Shown here piece by piece: positions 56,958 through 64,000 of a stretch of 64,000 nucleotides of DNA. A program made the translations under genes and the position numbers. The DNA lies in assembly GCA_016187465.1 (NCBI GenBank), contig JACPJQ010000007.1:124001-188000 (forward strand). The letters run 5' to 3'. Position 1 is the stretch's first letter. Every line of letters starts with the position of its first letter. A model generated the notes under the pieces. It saw only the letters and a list, made by a program, of their open reading frames with translations, was not told where the DNA came from and searched no databases. Origin of the DNA: Candidatus Woesearchaeota archaeon (GTDB lineage: Archaea > Nanobdellota > Nanobdellia > Woesearchaeales > GW2011-AR4).

Positions 56958-58361
56958 TTACCCGCCCATGAATTTTCTCATCATTGGGTTCATGTCCATC
57001 ATGTGCTGCCTTGCTATGTCTTCATACAGCTTGTAGATTATCATGACTGCAAGCAGTATTCCTGTGCCTCTGCTCAAAGCCCCTGTCAAATCTGCCAATG
57101 AAGCCAAAAATCCAACTGCGATGCCGCCCATTATTGTCAACGGCCATATGTACCTGTTCAGCAGCCTTTCAAGAACCCTTTCATCCTTCCTAAATCCAGG
57201 TATCTGCAGCCCGCTTGAGATCATCTGCTTTGCCTGGGATTTTGCGTCCATGCCTGCAGTCTGCACCCAAAAAATGCTGAATACAACGCTGCCGAGTATG
57301 AAAAAGAACATATAGAAAAAAGCCTGCAAATAAGGAGCAACGCCAATGAATAATGTATGCTGTGTCACTATGCTTTGAATTATATTTGGGCCTTGAAGCC
57401 AATACACAAATCCGGATATCGGCTGGCCTGTTGATGTGCTGAAAGTCCCAAGCAGTGGAAATCCAGTGTTCTGCAGAAGCCTTCCCCAGAGCTGGAAATT
57501 GGCAATTAAAGCAGCAACCAAAATGACAGGAATGTTTGAAGTGTAAATAAAAGACAATGGCCATCTTATGCCCTGCCCCCTGACCATGCCGAAAGACAAT
57601 GGAATTTCAACCTTCATTGACTGGACATAAACCGCTATGACAAAAACAAGGATTGTTGCGATAACTGCCGACACCATTATCAAAGCTGTTGTAACATCGC
57701 CGCTGACAAGACTGACAAAAAATGCCGGAATAGCTCCGGGAGGATAAGACGAGCCCGGAGGCGTAATCCAATTGAAAGCCTGCAGAAAAATGCTCTTGCT
57801 GACATTTGCCGCAATAAACAGGCTTATTCCGGAGCCGAAGCCCCACTTGCTCACAACTTCATCCAAAAATAATATCAGCAAGCCGCCCAAAAACAATTGG
57901 AATATCAGGATTAGCTGCATTTGGAAATAAAACCCTGTTCCTTTAAACTGCTCAGCAGGCGCTAAGCCTCCAAGCATTACATAGATTGCGCTTTCAAAAA
58001 TGATGAAGAATAGTGAAAAGAATTTCTGGGTTCCTTGAAAGCCCTTTTTGCCTTCTGGCGTTGCCAAGTCAAATTTCCAGATTCCTGAGCCGTTTAGAAG
58101 CTGCAGGACTATCGAAGCTGTGACAATCGGGCCTATCCCCAATGATATCAGTGAGCCGAATTCTGCCCCAAGGATTATGGACAATGTCTCAAATCTCTGC
58201 AGCGCATTTATCCCCAGCCCGAACAAAGGCATTAGCCCCAGTATAAAGAAAATAACTAAAACTATTGCCGTCCATTTCAGCTTCTCCCGAAATGAAAGCG
58301 TCTTCTGAGTCGGTCCTTCCACTTCGGGAAGATTTGAAATAATAGTTTGCCAGAGTGACAT
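56958..58361 (-). CDS. secY: SecY translocon subunit
   Basis: Central channel of the protein-export translocon, 467 residues with ten membrane segments. N-terminal LPEVEGPTQKTLSFREKLKWT, plug region (INALQRFETLSIILGAEFGSLISLGIGPIVTASIVLQLL), KWGFGSGISLFIAANV, and cytoplasmic loop (GMVRGQGIRWPLSFIYTSNIPVI) match archaeal SecY. It follows L15 in the conserved order and is followed by the insertase gene. Confidence 0.96.
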   Translation of the reverse strand: MSLWQTIISNLPEVEGPTQKTLSFREKLKWTAIVLVIFFILGLMPLFGLGINALQRFETLSIILGAEFGSLISLGIGPIVTASIVLQLLNGSGIWKFDLATPEGKKGFQGTQKFFSLFFIIFESAIYVMLGGLAPAEQFKGTGFYFQMQLILIFQLFLGGLLILFLDEVVSKWGFGSGISLFIAANVSKSIFLQAFNWITPPGSSYPPGAIPAFFVSLVSGDVTTALIMVSAVIATILVFVIAVYVQSMKVEIPLSFGMVRGQGIRWPLSFIYTSNIPVILVAALIANFQLWGRLLQNTGFPLLGTFSTSTGQPISGFVYWLQGPNIIQSIVTQHTLFIGVAPYLQAFFYMFFFILGSVVFSIFWVQTAGMDAKSQAKQMISSGLQIPGFRKDERVLERLLNRYIWPLTIMGGIAVGFLASLADLTGALSRGTGILLAVMIIYKLYEDIARQHMMDMNPMMRKFMGG

Positions 58362-58401
58362 TTTACCTAGAGAAATTTAATGATTTTTAAAGTTATTGTA
58401 A

Positions 58402-58866
58402 TTATCCTCTTGCACTTGGTTCCGCTAATCCAATCACTTCTCCGCCAGCTTCCTTTACTTTTTCTATGGCTGATTTTGAGGCGTACCGGGTTTTTATTTT
58501 GAGCTTTGCAGAGATTCTTCCGTCGCCAAGAAGCTTGTTATAGCCGATTTTTTCCAAATCCACAGCATAAACTCCGTTTTCTTTGCTGACTAAGTTTCTT
58601 AAGACAAAATTGCCGATATGCTGCTCAACATATCCAATATTGACAGGATTAATCTTGACTTTAGGAGTCTTGCTCACAAAGCCATGCTTTCCGAAATAAT
58701 GCTCATCCTTCCAGATGCTCGGCTTTTTTGAGTCCGCTCTTTTTCCGGAGCCTGCCATTCCCGCCCCTCCCTGATGGCCTTTTCCTCTATGCTTCTTCTT
58801 TGCGCCCCAGCCGTGTGTTTTATGGCCCCGCTGCCTTTCATTCTTTTTGCGCTTGTTGACTGTCAT
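58402..58866 (-). CDS. rpl15: Ribosomal protein L15 (uL15)
   Basis: About 154 residues: NKRKKNERQRGHKTHGWGAKKKHRGKGHQGGAGMAGSGKRADSKKP, with the basic, Gly-rich N-terminal extension that threads into the large subunit. It continues with WKDEHYFGKHGFVSK and ends GGEVIGLAEPSARG. ATG 58866 is preferred; an in-frame ATG at 58878 lies inside the upstream gene. In other archaea L30 precedes L15 directly, whereas here a 153-codon unknown gene lies between them. Confidence 0.94.
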   Translation of the reverse strand: MTVNKRKKNERQRGHKTHGWGAKKKHRGKGHQGGAGMAGSGKRADSKKPSIWKDEHYFGKHGFVSKTPKVKINPVNIGYVEQHIGNFVLRNLVSKENGVYAVDLEKIGYNKLLGDGRISAKLKIKTRYASKSAIEKVKEAGGEVIGLAEPSARG

Positions 58867-58868
58867 TT

Positions 58869-59330
58869 TTATTTCCATCCTTGGGCTTTTTCATATTCTG
58901 AAACTAAGTACGATAAAACAGGTCTAGTCAGATCCAATGATTGAGCAATTATTTCATCTGAATATTCTACAACACTCTTGGATATTTTTTCCAATATTGA
59001 TAGATTATTAGATAGGCTACCTCTGCTTATCCTAACTTCATCAAATTCTTGTATTAAATTATAATGTTCTAATTTTATGAATTGAGCAATTTCATCCGCA
59101 CTCAAACTATTATTGATATATGATTTAAATAATTGATATTTTTGTTGTGGTGGTTGCTCTTGATCATTGTAAATCAGGGCAATTGAAGTTGATTCCACGT
59201 AATCTCTAAAATCTTTAATAATGATTCTTGCTAATCTACCGATAGTCATATTTCCTTGAGTATACCCAACAAATTCACCTGCTAACTCAGAGATTGGCCT
59301 CCCACTAGGCTTTTTTTGAATATTGTACAT
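58869..59330 (-). CDS. Unknown protein inserted between L30 and L15
   Basis: 153 residues, MYNIQKKPSGRPISELAGEFVGYTQGNMTIGRLARIIIKDFRDYVE..., helical and acidic, with no recognised motif. The text HYNLIQEFDEVRISRGSLSNNLSILEKISKSVV could be helix-turn-helix-like but is not a clear match. Its codon use is AT-rich (many TTA, ATT and AAT codons) compared with ribosomal neighbours. It overlaps the L30 stop by a base and precedes L15 closely, so it must be co-transcribed with ribosomal genes. Confidence 0.6.
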   Translation of the reverse strand: MYNIQKKPSGRPISELAGEFVGYTQGNMTIGRLARIIIKDFRDYVESTSIALIYNDQEQPPQQKYQLFKSYINNSLSADEIAQFIKLEHYNLIQEFDEVRISRGSLSNNLSILEKISKSVVEYSDEIIAQSLDLTRPVLSYLVSEYEKAQGWK

Positions 59331-59770
59331 CAGACCATCCTCTTAATCAACTCATTAATCTTATCTCCTCTGTAGCCGAGAGCGCCGCCTTGCTTGAAGG
59401 AGTGCTTTATGCCTTTTCTTCCCAATCCTTTTCTTGGGGCGTTTAATCTGAAATATTTTTTTATTTTTTTGTTGCTTACGAGCATGAAATCATTGTATTT
59501 TATTTTTCCGTGTGAATCGGTCTCTAAGCCCTTGAATTCCTCCCCTCTTTTTTCAATAAGCATTTTATAAGTTTCATCATCAATTTCTCCCCAGGTTATG
59601 TAATCTTTTGCCTTCTTGAGCATGCCGATGTAAACCGGATTGCCCGGCAAAACTACGCAATAATTGGTTTTGTAAAGCCTTAGCATTTGAAGGGCGCTTT
59701 CTACCTTGCCATTTATATTAATTAGCCCTCTAAGCCTTACCGCAGCCAGCCTTGAATTGTTTGATTCCAT
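59330..59770 (-). CDS. rpl30: Ribosomal protein L30 (uL30), archaeal long form
   Basis: 146 residues. SRLAAVRLRGLININGKVESALQMLRLYKTNYCVVLPGNPVYIGMLKKAKDYITWG is the conserved L30 domain and the rest is the archaeal/eukaryotic L7-like extension (HSFKQGGALGYRGDKINELI). It starts two bases after the S5 stop. Confidence 0.94.
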   Translation of the reverse strand: MESNNSRLAAVRLRGLININGKVESALQMLRLYKTNYCVVLPGNPVYIGMLKKAKDYITWGEIDDETYKMLIEKRGEEFKGLETDSHGKIKYNDFMLVSNKKIKKYFRLNAPRKGLGRKGIKHSFKQGGALGYRGDKINELIKRMV

Positions 59771-59772
59771 GT

Positions 59773-60648
59773 TTATACCTTTATCAGCGGGGAGCCTTCC
59801 ACAATGTGCAGTTTTTCAGCGTCTTTTTGGCTTATTTTAAACTGCATTAACTCCTTTAAAGCGCCAAAGCATGCGTACAGCAAGTTCAGCTTGCTTCTGC
59901 TCTGCCCTTCTGTTCTTGACCACACATCTTTTATGCCTGCCATTTTCAAAACTTTCTGGCATTCTTTCTCAACTATCAGCCCGGTTCCTTTAGGGGCAGG
60001 CATCAGTGTTATTTCAACAGAGCCTGCTTTTCCATGCACTTTAAAAGGGACTGTATGCAAATCGCCGCAGCCGCAGCGCCAGTTGCCGCATCCTCTCCTT
60101 ATTTTTATGACATTGAGCTTTGCCTGCCTTATTGCTTTCTCCCTCGCAGGAACAGTTTCTTTTGATTTTCCGTAACCGACTCCCACATATCCGTCTTCAT
60201 TCCCGACAACTGCGAATGTTGCGAACTTCGGCTTGTTGCCTTCCTGGGTCTTCTTTTGGGTCTGCTTGAATATCCTCTTTTGCCCTCCGCCAAATTTTCC
60301 TTTTGCCTGTCCGACCATCAGTAAATCAGTTGCAAGATTCGGCAGTAAAGCGTCGACAATCTCAGGTTCAAGTATTTTTATCCTTCTGTCCAGTATGTAG
60401 TTTATGTCGCTGATTTCTCCGTTCTTTATCTTTATGCCGAGTGATGTTTTTGGCTTCCACGCCTCTTTTTCAAAAGCTCCCTTCTTTTTGACTTCCTCGA
60501 CTATATGCTCCTCAAGCTCTTTAACCTCGCCCAGCTCAACAGCCAGCCCCTCTTTCGGCTTTTCAAGCAATACCTCTTCAACTGACGCTTCTTCCGCCTT
60601 AGGAGTTTCTTCTGTTTCCTGTTTTTCCTCTGCTTTCTTTTTAGCCAT
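59773..60648 (-). CDS. rps5: Ribosomal protein S5 (uS5) with charged N-terminal extension
   Basis: 291 residues. The first ~50 residues are Lys/Glu-rich (MAKKKAEEKQETEETPKAEEASVEE...). The S5 domains follow: LLMVGQAKGKFGGGQKRIFKQTQ (dsRBD-like, KGKFGGG loop), KFATFAVVGNEDGYVGVGYGKSKETVPAREKAI and VEITLMPAPKGTGLIVEKECQKVLKMAGIKDVWSRTEG. The conserved core is about 215-230 residues, so the extension adds roughly 50. It overlaps L18 by eight bases. Confidence 0.94.
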   Translation of the reverse strand: MAKKKAEEKQETEETPKAEEASVEEVLLEKPKEGLAVELGEVKELEEHIVEEVKKKGAFEKEAWKPKTSLGIKIKNGEISDINYILDRRIKILEPEIVDALLPNLATDLLMVGQAKGKFGGGQKRIFKQTQKKTQEGNKPKFATFAVVGNEDGYVGVGYGKSKETVPAREKAIRQAKLNVIKIRRGCGNWRCGCGDLHTVPFKVHGKAGSVEITLMPAPKGTGLIVEKECQKVLKMAGIKDVWSRTEGQSRSKLNLLYACFGALKELMQFKISQKDAEKLHIVEGSPLIKV

Positions 60649-61219
60649 TTATCTTACCCTTGATTTCATTAAAGTGTTTTACTATATTTTCCGGATTCAG
60701 CCCTTTCTTTAAGTAAGCTGAGAACTGCTTTTGGTATCGTTCTGCGTCATTTTTTAGGGTGCTGGCGTATTTTGCAATATGCTCTCCGGATATCCTGTCC
60801 TTTGAAGGCAAAACATCAGGGCTGAACGGAATCTTCAGTCCTGCGTCTATTGCGCCGGCAAGCGCTGCGTATAATCTTGAGCCTTTGGTGGACTGGCTAA
60901 ATCCTATATCAAGTATAGCCTCGCCAATGCCTTTTTCAACAGCCTTTTTTCCTGTGAACATCCCAATCAGGTAAGCGGTTGGCACATTTCCATTGTCGCC
61001 TTTCCACCCCAGTTTACCTAAAGTTTTGGAGCTGACCGTGAATAATGTCCTATCGCCTTCTGGCTTGTACTCTATGATTGATGCCTGAAAGTTTCTCAAT
61101 GACTTTCTTATCACAAACCTGTACTTGCTTGACATCAATATCTTCAGCCTTTTCTTGTAGTTGGTCCTTCCCTGCCTTTTCCTTCTGAAAGGGACTGAAA
61201 CGATTTTGTTTCTTTTCAT
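60641..61219 (-). CDS. rpl18: Ribosomal protein L18 (uL18)
   Basis: 192 residues: VPFRRKRQGRTNYKKRLKILMSSKYRFVIRKSLRNFQASIIEY is the conserved 5S-rRNA-binding start. It continues with NVPTAYLIGMFTGKKA and SRLYAALAGAIDAGLKIPFSPDVLPSKDRISGEHIAKYA. Length and archaeal insertion match L18e/L5-type proteins of archaea. It lies in the conserved L19e-L18-S5 order with overlaps of four and eight bases. Confidence 0.95.
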   Translation of the reverse strand: MKRNKIVSVPFRRKRQGRTNYKKRLKILMSSKYRFVIRKSLRNFQASIIEYKPEGDRTLFTVSSKTLGKLGWKGDNGNVPTAYLIGMFTGKKAVEKGIGEAILDIGFSQSTKGSRLYAALAGAIDAGLKIPFSPDVLPSKDRISGEHIAKYASTLKNDAERYQKQFSAYLKKGLNPENIVKHFNEIKGKING

Positions 61220-61665
61220 TTTTTTATTATTCCTTTCTCATTTGTGTAAAGTTTCAAGTGCCTCAAACTCCTGAAAAAGCCGCCTTTGCTTTTCATATAA
61301 AGCTCGTGATAAATATCGCCTGCAATAATCCCCCTGTCCCTCAGTGATTTTATGTATCCCCTCTGCAGTCTTATTTTATTCATCCATTTTCTTTTTGGAT
61401 TAATTCCTCTTGCAGATGCCTTTCCTTTTCTTGAGCCAAACCCCTTCTGCCTGCCTGCCTTCTTTTGCTTTTTGATTTTTCTGGCCCAAAATCTTGAAGT
61501 ATTCAGCATCTTGTTTTTTGATACTGCCTCTAAATTTATCAATGAGCGTATGTCGCTTTTTGTGATGGCTTCCTTTATTTCATCCAATCTGCCCGGATCG
61601 AATCTTACCCTGTTCCTGCCGCATTTTAATATCTGCGCCGCCAGTCTTCTCTGCACATCAAGCAT
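61216..61665 (-). CDS. rpl19e: Ribosomal protein L19e
   Basis: 149 residues: MLDVQRRLAAQILKCGRNRVRFDPGRLDEIKEAITKSDIRSLI, then HDRGIIAGDIYHELY-like (SLRDRGIIAGDIYHELYMKSKGGFFRSLRHLKLY). It is all-helical with a basic extension (KKQKKAGRQKGFGSRKGKASARGINPKRKWMNKI). Found only in archaea and eukaryotes, so it supports the domain assignment. It starts one base after the L32e stop. Confidence 0.95.
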   Translation of the reverse strand: MLDVQRRLAAQILKCGRNRVRFDPGRLDEIKEAITKSDIRSLINLEAVSKNKMLNTSRFWARKIKKQKKAGRQKGFGSRKGKASARGINPKRKWMNKIRLQRGYIKSLRDRGIIAGDIYHELYMKSKGGFFRSLRHLKLYTNEKGIIKK

Positions 61666-61666
61666 T

Positions 61667-62236
61667 TTACACCCTTTTCGTCAGTAATCTGTCTTTTTCC
61701 TTTTTTTCAGCTTCTTTTTTTGCTTCGCCGCTTGCATCCTGCTTTTCTTCCTTTTTCTCTTTGGCTTCTTCTTTCGGCTTTTCCTTGGAGTCTTTTTTTG
61801 CTTCTTTTGAAGTTTTAGATTTTTTTAAGCTAATCATATGCTCTATCCTCTTGATGTGCTCATCCACATTTAAATTTAAAATAGTTATATTGAGCTCTTT
61901 TGCTTTTTTGAGCAGTTCGAGCCTTTTTTTAGACCCTACGCTTCTTGAGATTACCATTCCTTCTGCGCCGTTTTTTATTTTTGATATGCCCCCAAGCGAG
62001 AATACTCTAACAATTTTTAATCCTGAGGAATGAAGCCCCCTGACTTCTATTGGCGACTTATATCCCGGAGACGGCATTTTTCTTCTTCCCTTGAAATGGT
62101 GCCTAATCTTCGAATGTATTCCCTTTGGCTTGCGCCATTTGTAATTAAGCTTCATCCTTTTTGGATTGTCCTGCCTAATGAAGTCTGGTTTTTTGTCTTT
62201 GATTTTATTTCTTAGTTCCAAAAGAGTCTGATTCAT
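61667..62236 (-). CDS. rpl32e: Ribosomal protein L32e with charged C-terminal tail
   Basis: The first ~130 residues are L32e (KDKKPDFIRQDNPKRMKLNYKWRKPKGIHSKIRHHFKGRRKMPSPGYKSPIEVRGLH, IVRVFSLGGISKIKNGAEGMVISRSVGSKKR). The last ~55 residues are a Lys/Glu/Ala-rich tail (KSKTSKEAKKDSKEKPKEEAKEKKEEK...) not seen in typical L32e. It overlaps L6 by four bases. Confidence 0.93.
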   Translation of the reverse strand: MNQTLLELRNKIKDKKPDFIRQDNPKRMKLNYKWRKPKGIHSKIRHHFKGRRKMPSPGYKSPIEVRGLHSSGLKIVRVFSLGGISKIKNGAEGMVISRSVGSKKRLELLKKAKELNITILNLNVDEHIKRIEHMISLKKSKTSKEAKKDSKEKPKEEAKEKKEEKQDASGEAKKEAEKKEKDRLLTKRV

Positions 62237-62811
62237 TTTAATTCCCTGCCGTCTTTTATGATAATGTAGCAGCCGTCCTGAAAAATCCTTGAGTCATACC
62301 CCGGCCTTCTTGTCAATTTCTCAATGTCTGCGGTTACCTGGCCGGCAAGCTCCTTGCTTGCGCTTGTAACATAAATTAAATCGCCCTCTACCTTTACATT
62401 AGCGCCTTCCTTTAAATGCAACACCCGAGGCACTTTTTCCCCGAGAAAATTCTTGACAATAAGCTTGCCGCTGCTTATGCTCACATTCATCGGGAAATGC
62501 CCCGAACATATTTTTATAGTGTAGTTATGGTTTTGCAGGCAGCCATTGACCATGTTCCTTGCATGCGCTGCCAATGCCCCAATAATCTTTTTGTCTCGCT
62601 TTGTCTCGCTTTTTGACTCGAATAATATTTTATGATTATCCACGGTTATTGAAATGCTTTGGCGCCTCAGCTCTCTCTTCACTTCCCCCTTTGGGCCTTT
62701 GATCAGCAGGCGCGTGCCGTTTACTGAAGCGCTTACCCCGTCTGGCAAAGCCACTTCTTTTGTGATTTTCCCTTTCCTTTTTGCTTGTATTTTTTTCATT
62801 TTTTTCTTCAT
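62233..62811 (-). CDS. rpl6: Ribosomal protein L6 (uL6)
   Basis: 192 residues with two L6 domains: KITKEVALPDGVSASVNGTRLLIKGPKGEVKREL and NMVNGCLQNHNYTIKICSGHFPMNVSISSGKLIVKNFLGEKVPRVLHLKEG, ending GYDSRIFQDGCYIIIKDGRELK. A basic N-terminal addition (MKKKMKKIQAKRKG) precedes the core; the ATG at 62811 lies directly after the S8 stop. Order S8-L6-L32e is standard for archaea. Confidence 0.95.
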   Translation of the reverse strand: MKKKMKKIQAKRKGKITKEVALPDGVSASVNGTRLLIKGPKGEVKRELRRQSISITVDNHKILFESKSETKRDKKIIGALAAHARNMVNGCLQNHNYTIKICSGHFPMNVSISSGKLIVKNFLGEKVPRVLHLKEGANVKVEGDLIYVTSASKELAGQVTADIEKLTRRPGYDSRIFQDGCYIIIKDGRELK

Positions 62812-63201
62812 TTAATAGCAATAAGCCAAAAGCCTTCCGCCCATTTTTTTTGATTTGGCATCGTAATGGGTCATAATTCCCATCGGCGTTGAAACAAAAA
62901 GTATGCCCAAGTCCTTGGCCGGCAGATACCTTCCCTCAAATTTTTCAAAATCCGCATTTTTGACAGCGTATCTTGGCTTTATGACGCCGCATTTGTTTAT
63001 GCTCCCAATAAGATTGAGCAGTATGTAGTTGCCTCTGCTGTCCTCCACTTCCCTAAAATCGCCTATATACCCGTTTTCTTTCATTACCCTCAGCAGCTCC
63101 TTGATTACCTTAGAGACGGGCTTTATCAAACATTCTGATTTGCCAATCGCTTCGTTGTTCAGCATCAAAGACATCATATTTGCCAATGGATCATTTAACA
63201 T
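62812..63201 (-). CDS. rps8: Ribosomal protein S8 (uS8)
   Basis: 129 residues: NDPLANMMSLMLNNEAIGKSECLIKPVSKVIKELLRVMKENGYIGDFREVEDSRGNYILLNLIGSINKCGVIKPRYAVKN, ending GILFVSTPMGIMTHYDAKSKKMGGRLLAYCY. STPMGIMTHYDA is the rRNA-binding loop. It follows S14 by eight bases. Confidence 0.95.
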   Translation of the reverse strand: MLNDPLANMMSLMLNNEAIGKSECLIKPVSKVIKELLRVMKENGYIGDFREVEDSRGNYILLNLIGSINKCGVIKPRYAVKNADFEKFEGRYLPAKDLGILFVSTPMGIMTHYDAKSKKMGGRLLAYCY

Positions 63202-63209
63202 CTTTCACC

Positions 63210-63440
63210 TTAACTGTATTTTTTGAACCCCATGCTTGTTGCAATTTCCCTGAAGCACGTCCTGCAAAGCCTTAAGCCGTATTTGCTTATGTAGCCCCCG
63301 GGCCTGCCGCATCTCCTGCATTTTTTTGTTGCCCTGCCGTGTTTTCTCTGCTTTGGCGCGTTATGCTTTATGTATTTCTGCATCTTGGCAGGCTTGCTTT
63401 TCAGCTGCTTGAATACCTTTCTGTAATCGCTGTAGGTCAT
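63210..63440 (-). CDS. rps14: Ribosomal protein S14 (uS14), zinc-binding
   Basis: Seventy-six residues ending [38 protein letters not shown], with four zinc cysteines (CRRC and CRTC). A basic N-terminal extension of about 30 residues precedes the zinc domain. It lies two bases after L5. Confidence 0.94.
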   Translation of the reverse strand: MTYSDYRKVFKQLKSKPAKMQKYIKHNAPKQRKHGRATKKCRRCGRPGGYISKYGLRLCRTCFREIATSMGFKKYS

Positions 63441-63442
63441 TC

Positions 63443-63955
63443 TTATTCTTCCCCAATCCTTATGCTGAAATTTTTGCTCATGAAGTCTATAGCCTCCTGC
63501 TTTGATATGCGGTGCCTTGCCGGTATTTTTCTCATCAGCAGCCTTCTTTTTTTAATCCTGAATCCGGGCCTCTCTAGGGTTACGCAAACCTCAAGCCCCA
63601 TTATGCCGATTTTTGGATCGTATTTAACTCCCGGAATGTCTATGTATTCCCGAATTCCAAAAGCTATATTTCCGTTGTCGTCGAACTGCTTTTCCCTTAG
63701 CCTCTTGTCGATCGCCTCCAGCAGCCTTGGAAGCAGCTGCACAGCCCGTCCTTTTCTTAGCGTAAGCTTGCAGCCAATCGGCAACCCAGGTCTCAGGCCC
63801 CATTCCTGTATCCTCTTGCTTGTGATTGTTTTTATCGGAGTTGCGCTGGCTATTGTGCTGAGCAAAACAAGACTTTTCTCTAGCCTTGCCTGGTCTTTAC
63901 CGGCTCCGATGTTCAGCGTGACCTTCTCGATTTTGATATCCTTCATTGAGTTCAT
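63443..63955 (-). CDS. rpl5: Ribosomal protein L5 (uL5)
   Basis: 170 residues: [79 protein letters not shown], then [41 protein letters not shown]. This is the archaeal L5 with the 5S-rRNA-binding surface. ATG 63955 is used; an in-frame ATG at 63946 (MKDIKIEK) is also possible. It starts two bases after the S4e stop. Confidence 0.95.
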   Translation of the reverse strand: MNSMKDIKIEKVTLNIGAGKDQARLEKSLVLLSTIASATPIKTITSKRIQEWGLRPGLPIGCKLTLRKGRAVQLLPRLLEAIDKRLREKQFDDNGNIAFGIREYIDIPGVKYDPKIGIMGLEVCVTLERPGFRIKKRRLLMRKIPARHRISKQEAIDFMSKNFSIRIGEE

Positions 63956-63957
63956 CT

Positions 63958-64000
63958 TTATTTTATGGTGATCAGCGGCTTATCGCTGCCTATGACGAAT
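63958..64000 (-). CDS. rps4e: Ribosomal protein S4e, C-terminal end (cut by window edge)
   Basis: Only 13 codons are inside the window on the minus strand, ending VIGSDKPLITIK and TAA (63958-63960). This matches the C-terminus of archaeal S4e (FVIGKDKPLITIP-type ending), and S4e directly precedes L5 in archaeal spc-type clusters. The fragment is short, so the call rests on position as well as sequence. Confidence 0.75.
   Translation of the reverse strand, partial: FVIGSDKPLITIK

Overview
The window is archaeal. Evidence: FEN1 with a PCNA-binding tail, replication factor C small subunit, PAN-type proteasomal ATPase, Pelota/Dom34, split PheRS genes, archaeal ribosomal proteins (L14e, L34e, L19e, L32e, S4e), TATA boxes close to start codons, TrmB-family regulators, and pilin- and lipoprotein-type surface proteins. 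The AT-rich composition, small genes and surface-protein repertoire suggest a DPANN-type lineage (Woesearchaeota/Pacearchaeota-like). That placement is inference. I saw no rRNA gene, tRNA gene or CRISPR array, but I could not scan exhaustively.

Layout. 1-2779: FEN1 (cut by the window edge), a small membrane protein, a Trm5-like tRNA methyltransferase and a TrmB regulator with a likely operator. 2967-5501: a restriction-modification island flanked by a 15-bp inverted repeat. It pairs a DpnI-like endonuclease with a DpnA-like methyltransferase and two unknown genes. 5518-16835: PAN, two M29-type aminopeptidases, an MFS transporter, holo-ACP synthase, an acyl-ACP synthetase/ACP/acyltransferase fusion, an M24 peptidase, an M16 peptidase and TyrRS. 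17043-18980: a small membrane protein, a zinc-ribbon/nuclease protein and a Cas4-like nuclease. 18999-22142: an intact 3.1-kb insertion element with ~40-bp terminal inverted repeats and a perfect 9-bp target duplication. It carries a transposase, a ribbon-helix-helix repressor, a winged-helix gene, a candidate structured RNA, iteron-like repeats and a toxin-antitoxin-like pair. 22210-31877: PRC-barrel protein, RfcS, then a surface-protein cluster: three paralogous lipoproteins, an 11-TM protein ending in a lysozyme-like transglycosylase domain, and a pilin-like anchored protein. 31985-41844: Pelota, acetyl-CoA synthetase, TrmB regulator, chorismate mutase, split transketolase, transaldolase, a RelBE-type module and a DRG GTPase. 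42476-54528: an aromatic amino acid super-operon. 54531-64000: ribosomal/secretion genes in archaeal spc order, with a pilin gene.

The aromatic operon runs DAHP synthase, aroB, aroD, aroE, aroA, aroK, aroC, tyrA, pheA, pheS, pheT. Transketolase and transaldolase (erythrose-4-phosphate supply) and chorismate mutase lie a few kb upstream, so the locus covers most of the route to Phe and Tyr and the charging of tRNA-Phe.

The most striking signal is at 42476-42820. A promoter lies just upstream of a 31-codon ORF in which 12 residues are Phe or Tyr and seven of the last nine are aromatic. A strong hairpin starts inside its stop codon, and two more mini-ORFs and a second hairpin precede the DAHP synthase gene. 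This looks like a Phe/Tyr leader-peptide control region, reminiscent of bacterial pheST/pheA attenuators but in an archaeon. Other signals of note are the DpnI-like/DpnA-like pairing, the aroD/aroE frameshift that would otherwise fuse the two enzymes, and the bacterial-style acyl-activation genes.
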